A stretch of 64,000 nucleotides of DNA. Source: Cordilura impudica. Taxonomy: Eukaryota > Arthropoda > Insecta > Diptera > Scathophagidae. This document shows, piece by piece, positions 58,258-64,000 of this stretch. The stretch lies in the NCBI GenBank assembly GCA_963682025.1, contig OY821520.1, positions 234,760,030 through 234,824,029 on the forward strand, in the 5' to 3' direction. Numbering within the stretch: the stretch's first letter is position 1; every line of letters begins with the position of its first letter. A program made the translations under genes and the position numbers. Under the pieces are notes generated by a model. That model was not told the origin of the DNA, did not search any database, and saw only the letters and a program-made list of their open reading frames with translations.

Positions 58258-58970
58258 GGAAAATGAAAAATGGAAAATTAAAAATGGAAAATGAAAAATG
58301 AAAAATTAAAAATGGAAAATGAAGAATGAAAAATGAAAAGTTAAAATTGAAAAATGAAAAATGGAAAATGAAAAATTAAAAATTAAAAATTAAAAATTAA
58401 AAATTAAAAATTAAAAATTAAAAATTAAAAATTAAAAATTAAAAATTAAAAATTAAAAATTAAAAATTAAAAATTAAAAATTAAAAAATAAAAATTAAAA
58501 ATTACTAGATAAATATATTTTAAAATTTGCTTTTTTTAATATTAATATCTGGAAATTTTTAGCCAAGAATAAGTTTATTAGTTTTTTTTTTTTTAATTGT
58601 CATGAACTATCTCAAAACTTTCGTATAGGGATCAAACTTTGGGTGTTATAACGCTGGTTGCGTTATATAATGAATTTCATTAGGTGTTTTCTGCTCTAGT
58701 AAAAGAAAAATAATTCCATTTTTCAAATAGTAACGAATTCTTTCTATAGAAGACACGGTAATTGTTTTTTATAACAAGGAACTATAATAGAAACTGGCCA
58801 GCAAGAAAAACAATTAACTCTATGTGTAATTGGTATTCGAAATTTAAATTTCAGTACCGACAACAGTTTTAAAGTGGTAGCCGTACCCAATATTGGTGGT
58901 AATATTGAGTTTAAGATGCAGGTGGAGGGTATCAAAGATTCGGCCCAGCTGAATTTAACACTCTTACTTG
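56672..58970 (+). mobile_element. HINE-B1: DINE-1-like element with a central minisatellite
   Basis: It starts TATAGCCTCCACACCTTAGTG, followed by TTTGTCATTCCGTTTGTAAC, CCCCAAAAATGTATATTTTT and a decayed GACTGTCTGTCCGCC block. It ends GGTGGAGGGTATCAAAGATT, the stem-loop ATTCGGCCCAGCTGAAT and AACACTCTTACTTG before Ts. The centre is a 1.4-kb minisatellite (57120-58510). DINE-1 elements characteristically carry a central tandem tract, which supports the assignment. The interior differs from HINE-A after the first 250 bp. No coding. Confidence 0.75.
57120..58510. repeat. Minisatellite (AAAAATTAAAAATGAAAAATGG-type)
   Basis: Imperfect 7-8-base units of AAAATTA, AAAATGA and AAAATGG, arranged in blocks: pure AAAAATT units at both edges, AAAATGG-containing units in two internal blocks (about 57340-57790 and 58000-58370). 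A longer phrase (AAAAATGGGAAATGGAAAATG onward) recurs about 660 bp apart near 57344 and 58008, so a whole block has been duplicated. Confidence 0.9.
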
Positions 58971-58979
58971 TTTTAATTC

Positions 58980-59216
58980 AAAGCAATTATTAATTGCAAT
59001 GTCCACAAATGGACTATTTTTATATGAAATTTGATCGGAGTATCTTTACTTGTCGTACGTCATTTGGTCTAGTGGCTCCAAATTCCTTACCAACCTGCTC
59101 GAAATATTACCCTAATTTTACCCAGGTTAATGGTTAATTTGTAAATAAGTGTGATTTCAACAGACAGATAGACGGGCATTGCTATGTCGACTCGAGTTGT
59201 TATAAGGATTAAGAAT
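58980..59216 (-). mobile_element. HINE-C2, 5' fragment
   Basis: GTGATTTCAACAGACAGATA, GACGGGCATTGCTATGTCGA and CTCGAGTTGTTATAAGGATT match the start of HINE-C1 in the same orientation. The sequence stops at 59216 where a Tc1-like element begins, so the true terminus (TATACCC) is missing. Confidence 0.5.
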
Positions 59217-59218
59217 AT

Positions 59219-60000
59219 GTAGTTGTTGGAAAAAATAATAGAAACGAGAATTTTTTTTAAAATTTTTTAAGTTTATTAGTCAAGTATTAGTTTTGTTAAA
59301 AATATTATAAGCAGTTTTATTTTTAAGAAAAACTAATAGATAATAGATAACAGAAAAAAAAATTTCAGTTTTTTTACTGCAAAAATAATAGAAACGCGTT
59401 ATGATAACAAATTTTTTTATTTTAATATTTTGTTGCTCCACCTTAGTTTTTCACAACTTCATTGTATCTGCTGATCATGGAATCTTCCAATTTTTTACAA
59501 ATATCCTTTTCTATGGAAAACCACTGTTTCTGAATTTTTTTTCTATTGGGTTAAGGTCCAGCGACTGCGATGGCCATTCTAAAACAGGTATCTTTTTGAT
59601 GCGGATCATTGTCCTGCTGAAACTTCCATCCCCATGGCATCTCTTCCTCTCTAGCTGATCTTTTTCGTGCCACAATTTTGGTCGGAATGCTTTGAAATTT
59701 TCGAACGTAATGTCCTTGTATTTGCAACTTCAAGCAGTAAAAATTTGTACCATGTGTTACTTAAGTATTTTTCATTAATCAACGTCAAACTTGCAGGGAA
59801 TGACTGATTTTTTCGAGAAATAATTCACGAACAGCACAATATTGGTAGTAATATCTTAAAAATTTAAATGAGTAATCAATGATTGATTACAATTTTTTAT
59901 TTTTGCAATATCTTTTTTAATTTCTGATCTATACCGAATAGTAGTTCGCCCACCCCGCACTTTTCATCCAAGTGTTTCAATATTTTAGGAAAATAATCTG
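59219..60000 (-). pseudogene. Tc1-like transposase fragment
   Basis: On the minus strand FQQDNDPHQKDTC contains the second catalytic Asp context of Tc1 transposases (Q-Q-D-N-D-P). The next frame gives WPSQSLDLNPIEKKFRNSGF, the diagnostic P-D-L-N-P-I-E motif with its acidic pair, then a C-terminal KN.GGATKY-like end. GYPC-like and N-terminal HTH parts are not recognisable, and stops and frame changes are frequent. TAATAGAAACG at about 59236-59245 and 59388-59397 is a direct repeat that may mark an end. Inactive. Confidence 0.6.
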
Positions 60001-60238
60001 TTGATATGGGGGGACTACAATTAGTATTAATTTTTACCATTTATTTTTGGATTTGTTTCTTCAAGACAATGTCAAACTTCCATAGAGTGCATATTTTCAT
60101 AGATTTGTATGGAAAGTGGTACAGCTTTTTCGCCCGTCCCAACAATTATTGTCGAATTGGTTTGAAATTCAAAAGTAATGCTCCCAAACTTGAAATAAGA
60201 GAAAGTTATGAACACTTTTGTATACTGCTTTTTTTAAA

Positions 60239-60845
60239 TTATTGACCAACACGGTCCAGTAACTTCAAAATAGACTTTGAAGCTCCTGCCCATATATGGG
60301 AGTTGTATTCGATTTTCGGTCGGATGTAAGTGGTATAGATTATAAGGAGATGAAACGGAGTGAAGTAATTTTTGCACCGTTTTAGAAAACCAAGACATTT
60401 GAATGCTTCTTTCGACACTTGAAAAACATGCCGGTTCACAAGAACATCACATTGAAACAACATTGAGTCTTCAGCACATTAAAATCAACCCTATTCGCTT
60501 TACCCCACTCGGAGATTGTTAACGGGTCTTGATTGAGTGTGTCATTCATTGTCCGCCTTTTGCCCCCCAACCTCCAAGAGGCTTGACCTATAATTAAAAG
60601 AAAATAAATGACAAATGCTTATGTCATCTGCGAAAGAGTATATAGAATTAAAAGTTTGACCAAGAAGGTCGTTCAGAAAGATAAGGAAAAGAGAAGGAGA
60701 AAGGACGGAACCTTGGGGTACCCCTGAATTAAGCTGAAACTCAATAGATGAGACCCATCAATAACAACACGTATTGTGCGGACTCTGAGAAAACTCGATA
60801 TAAATCGAGAGAAGTTAGTCATCAAAATTGACACCATAGATTGTC
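60239..60845 (-). pseudogene. Jockey-like non-LTR reverse transcriptase fragment
   Basis: On the minus strand RFISSFLRVRTIRVVIDGS precedes GVPQGSVLSPSLFLIFLNDL, then SFADDISICHLFSFNYR with the catalytic F-A-D-D intact. A deletion joins that to VFQVSKEAFKCLGFLKRCKN and YTTYIRPKIEYNSHIWAGAS, the thumb region. The order and wording fit the Jockey clade. Frame changes separate the segments, and both the 5' and 3' parts are missing. It abuts the end of a different LINE at about 60846 on the same strand. Confidence 0.72.
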
Positions 60846-61209
60846 TTTGAGTAGAATGAAATGCGATCGAACCTTCTGAGACTAAAAACGTACCTTGCGA
60901 TATTGTTAAACGTGATGGTTAACCTGGTTTTACTCTTAGCGTCGCAACTTGTAAAGATTTCGCATGCATAGAGTAATGTTGGTATTAGATAGGTCTTAGC
61001 TAGTAGTAAACGAATTCTTACTGGGGTGCAATATTGAGTGGGTCAGAGAGTTTGCAACATCGAATATGTTTTGCCACACACCGGTGCAGTGTGATCTGAC
61101 CAGGTAAGATTTTTGTTAAAAATAACATCCAGATTTTTGGGTCGTTCTATAATATCAATTTGCTGATCTGTAGCGAGTATTGTAGTTGCACATAACACAC
61201 ATAACATAA

Positions 61210-61480
61210 TTAGCCCAATATTACATTATATGTGAACAATAGACAAACATTGTAACTAGATGATAAGTAAATGACACATTGTTTTACTGTGTTCTATTAC
61301 AACATTCTAAATAGTATACGAACATTGTAACTAGATAATAACCAAATATTTTAATAATAACTTATTGACATAATTATTGTAAATGCTAAGTAATCAATAT
61401 TTGTACCATATATACCTCCCCTAATGAATTAAATAAACAGATTGAAATTGACAATCAACCAACGCACATCACCTATTCAA
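61210..61480 (+). other. Foreign non-coding insert within the LINE, possibly a 3' tail
   Basis: This stretch separates two adjoining parts of the LINE coding frame (after P-V-N-P-N-I-Y-L-N-D and before D-Q-Q-I-D-I-I-E). ATTAAATAAACAGATTG near its right end resembles a polyadenylation signal, so it may be the 3' end of another retrotransposon inserted in + orientation. CATTGTAACTAGAT.ATAA is repeated near 61248 and 61325. No clear target duplication. Confidence 0.35.
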
Positions 61481-62426
61481 TTTAATTGTTATAGATCATT
61501 TAAATAAATGTTTGGGTTTACTGGTATGGTATGCTTGTTAATCTAATACGCACCAGAACGCACTTGGTTTTTAGAGGGTTAAGGCTAAGACCGTTTGCAA
61601 CTGTCCAATTTGAGATTCGTTTTAAACCATCATTCAGTTTTCTACTGCAGTCCTCAATTTTCCCTTTTTTGCTGCTAATGTACAGTTGTACATTAACGGC
61701 ATACATTCTTACATTGCAGTGGATTAACTGTTTAGGGAGGTCAGTAGCATATATTGAGAAAAGGATGGGACCCAGAAAAGAACCCTGTGGAACGCCTCTT
61801 ATAGCAGGAAGACATGCTAATGCCGTATTATTTATTTCTACGCATTGAACGCGATTTTATTAAATAAGATGTCATAAGTGCAACTGATGTTAGGAAAAGT
61901 GAATAATTTTCTTAAGCTTTTTCAAGAGGACTGTGTGATCCACTGTGTCAAAAGCTTTTGAGTGATCTAACAGCACTAAAATTACATGCATCCATCATCA
62001 ATTTCTTTCCTGATATCTTCAGATACATCGACTAGAGCAGTAACACAGCTGTGTTTGGCACGAAATCCGGATTGACGGTCGGTGAGTAAATTATTATTGT
62101 TTAAATATGACGTTATTTGACCATGAAGGAATCGGTTAAATGCCTTTGACAGATAAGATAAAATAGCTATAGGACGATATTCAGTGTCTGACTTTTGTAC
62201 TGACAGAATTTTAGCTTGTTTCCATCGTTGGGGAAAAGCGCTCGTTGTGATTATTTTGTTGAAAATATGTGTTATATACGGCAAAATTAAGGGAGAAGCA
62301 TTTTCAAAAAAGTAGGGCGGATACCATCAATACCAATTGCATTTGACCTTATCGACTGACAGCTCTTAACTACATCCAATTGACAACGCATTCAAATGAG
62401 GAAAGGGTTTCGGGGGGACAGTTATT

Positions 62427-62613
62427 TTTTTATTTTTTTATGCCTAGTTCCGCGAAGCCGAGTGGCTTGTCTGCAGATTCTAATTTTGGGTTCAGGGATA
62501 AGCCGGATTTGGCTAGTTTTTGCAGCGACAGACCAAAGCCTCTGGTGGGAATCGAACCAACGACCCCCGCATGATAGCCGAGCATGCTACCTACTCACCT
62601 ACCGGGGCGGTAT
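62427..62613 (-). mobile_element. tRNA-derived SINE (187 bp) with target duplication
   Basis: The minus-strand head ACCGCCCCGGTAGGTGAGTA is tRNA-like. TAGGTGAGTAGG (62590-62601) fits an RNA polymerase III box A and GGTTCGATTCC (62548-62558) is a perfect box B, about 31 bp apart as in tRNA genes. The body continues through TTTGGTCTGTCGCTGC to an A-rich tail (AAAAAAATAAAAA). AGTTATT flanks both sides (62420-62426, 62614-62620; nine bases with one mismatch if extended). Removing SINE and one duplicate restores continuous LINE coding (ADHTYYNN then CPPETLSSFE). The plus-strand frame over it is a shadow. A functional tRNA is unlikely: the anticodon arm and acceptor do not pair properly. Confidence 0.82.
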
Positions 62614-64000
62614 AGTTATTATAGTATGTGTGATCAGCCTGAGGCATAGGGATATTAATAAAATTCGCGTTAAAATCATTAGGATTTGATGCTGAAACAT
62701 CCGCTGATCCTGCTAACTTCAATTTCTCTAATGGTTTTCCATTTTTTCTTGGTATCAGTTGATGCGAAAAACTTTTTAGCATAGTGGCCTTAGCCTTCCT
62801 AATGCATTTATTAACTGCTCTCCTTGCTGTGCGATATAATTCGTGTAGTTCATCCGATTTATAACGCTTTCATCGGAAAAAAAACTTTATCACGATAATC
62901 CCTAAGTATTCTTATCTCTGTGTTTGTCGCTTACATATTGTCCAGACTTTGATTGGGAATATAGTATTATATAAAGCTGAGATATGATTTTCCAAGAAGA
63001 ATAGCTGATCATCTACCGACAACATAAAGTAAATCAATTGGCAACATGCTTCCTCTAAGTGTACGTTATTAATGTTTTTGAAGTCTCTAAATTCTATGGT
63101 TTTACTATCGTAAGTCATAAAAATAAGGTCGTCTTAGAAAAACATGGAGACAGTTGGTCATATATGACAGTGTTTTCTTCATTAGAGACAAAAAATAAAT
63201 CCAATAATGTGCTGTTGCTGGCTGTGAAGTGTGTTGGAATATGCATATTCACAGGAGTGAGACCGAAGGATTTCATATTTTCGACCATACTGCAGTTTTC
63301 TAAAAGGTTTGCATTCAAATCTCCTGTAATTATAATGTTGTTGTAATAGGGTATAAAATCAGTGATCAACATTTAATAAAAGTAACCGAGGTCTATATTG
63401 CGATTTGGTCTGTAGACACTACCAACAAGAATTTTACCTCCCACACCACGAATTTCTAAAAATAAATGTTCCACTCTATCATCATCAACGCCAACACTTC
63501 TGCACTTAACTTTACTAATTACTCAACTTCTAATGTATCCGTATCCATCAGTTCTGTCAGCTCTGTAGTCTATAACCGTCCAGTGATACGAGAGTATCTG
63601 TAATTGATTCGTCAAACCAGGTTTCAGATACACATATAACATCCATACTAGAATTTTCAAAGATATGCCGAAACTCGTCAATTTTTCGTGCAAGACTTTA
63701 TGTGCTAACTTTACGGTCATTTTTTGTTTTACCAATATTTTAATCATATTTGCAGTCCCGTCCCTGGAGTATGTTCTATTATCATTTAACAAAGGCATAG
63801 ATATCATTAAAGAAATTCATCCAAACCGCAACGCTCAAATGTGCTTGATAAAAATTTATTTGATGTTTTAATAAGAAAATAATTGGACCAAACAGAGAAA
63901 GTGTGTTTAGAGCAATGATTGAATAATATGTAAAATGGTGGAGAAAAATTGTATGTTTAAAATTTATGTGCATATTAATCAAAATATAATAATATATATA

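Larger units (their letters stand above)
60846..63810 (-). pseudogene. Non-LTR retrotransposon (endonuclease + reverse transcriptase), decayed
   Basis: Minus-strand order. The AP endonuclease at 63720-63115 has KIDEFRHIFENSSMDVICVS before SETWF (catalytic Glu), GDLNANLL and STLLDLFFV. Then a linker, then the RT at 62284-61510: YRPIAILSYLSKAFNRFL, DRQSGFRAKHSCVTALVDV, LDHSKAFDTVDH, YAVNVQLYIS (the Y-A-D-D catalytic pair changed to V-N) and LNPLKTKCV. The C-terminal domain at 61205-60850 has DIIERPKNLDVIFNKNLTWS and NIARYVFSLRRFD. Many frameshifts and stops. It is interrupted by a SINE (62427-62613) and by about 270 bp of foreign DNA (about 61210-61480). Clade not assigned; it differs from the other three retrotransposons here. 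Confidence 0.8.

Noticed and set aside
62380..62574. Plus-strand frame ending in LVGIEPTTPA
   Set aside because: It is the antisense of the tRNA-like SINE box B region; such peptides are a well-known artefact of tRNA-derived sequence.
62548..62611. A functional tRNA gene
   Set aside because: Box A and B are good but stems do not pair into a proper cloverleaf, and the sequence is part of a SINE with an A-rich tail and target duplication.
1..64000. CRISPR arrays, operons, prokaryotic genes or phage
   Set aside because: The DNA is eukaryotic (introns, SINE/LINE/Harbinger elements). The tandem arrays have no spacer/repeat structure.
1..64000. LTR retrotransposons or endogenous viral sequences
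   Set aside because: I found no paired long terminal repeats, gag/pol/env motifs or viral domains. Reverse transcriptases present are all non-LTR types.

Overview
The window looks like non-genic DNA from a higher fly (Brachycera, perhaps a calyptrate such as a blowfly or house-fly relative). This is an inference. It rests on very high A+T content, abundant TACATATGTATGTA-type simple repeats, and dispersed repeats whose two ends have the layout of the Drosophila DINE-1/INE-1 repeats. I recognise no host protein-coding gene, no functional tRNA or rRNA gene and no CRISPR array. Almost everything I can identify is transposable-element DNA, much of it nested, so the window reads as an intergenic or heterochromatic stretch, or the inside of a very large intron.

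Layout. 0-3.1 kb: a 1.4-kb inverted-repeat element, then a decayed pogo/Tigger transposon (1566-3118) split by a TAA-flanked MITE. 3.1-6.6 kb: unassigned DNA and a 0.7-kb palindrome. 6.6-15.9 kb: DINE-1-like repeats (called HINE-A, B, C and D here) around a hAT remnant. 16-18.1 kb: a tandem satellite with units of about 132 bp. 18.4-22.8 kb: a second pogo/Jerky-like transposon on the minus strand, interrupted inside its transposase gene by a complete 2.9-kb HINE-A. 23-28 kb: AT-rich foldbacks, a MITE and a minisatellite. 28.4-29.4 kb: a 1-kb element with an 8-bp target duplication. 29.4-32.9 kb: a nearly complete PIF/Harbinger transposon (30-bp terminal repeats, TAA duplication) with a broken transposase on + and a convergent MADF-domain gene on - that still reads intact. 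35.4-39.1 kb: HINE-A3 with its own MITE. 40.8-43.9 kb: HINE-B ends around a minisatellite that holds a 902-bp TA-flanked element encoding a small PHD-like zinc finger. 45.3-49 kb: HINE-C1 and HINE-A4. 49-50.7 kb: a non-LTR retrotransposon fragment. 51.5-53.8 kb: a mariner split by an RTE-like retrotransposon with a 12-bp target duplication. 54.2-54.7 kb: another TAA-flanked MITE. 56.7-59 kb: HINE-B1 with a 1.4-kb internal minisatellite. 59.2-63.8 kb, minus strand: Tc1-like, Jockey-like and LINE remnants, the last with a tRNA-derived SINE inserted in it.

How the parts relate. The only plausible gene partnership is in the Harbinger, where transposase and MADF/Myb-type proteins are known to act together. 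Here the transposase has two frameshifts and one in-frame stop while the MADF gene is open. The HINEs are non-coding and would depend on a Helentron elsewhere. The nesting gives a relative order of insertion: pogo before HINE-A2, mariner before RTE, LINE before SINE, HINE-A3 before its MITE.
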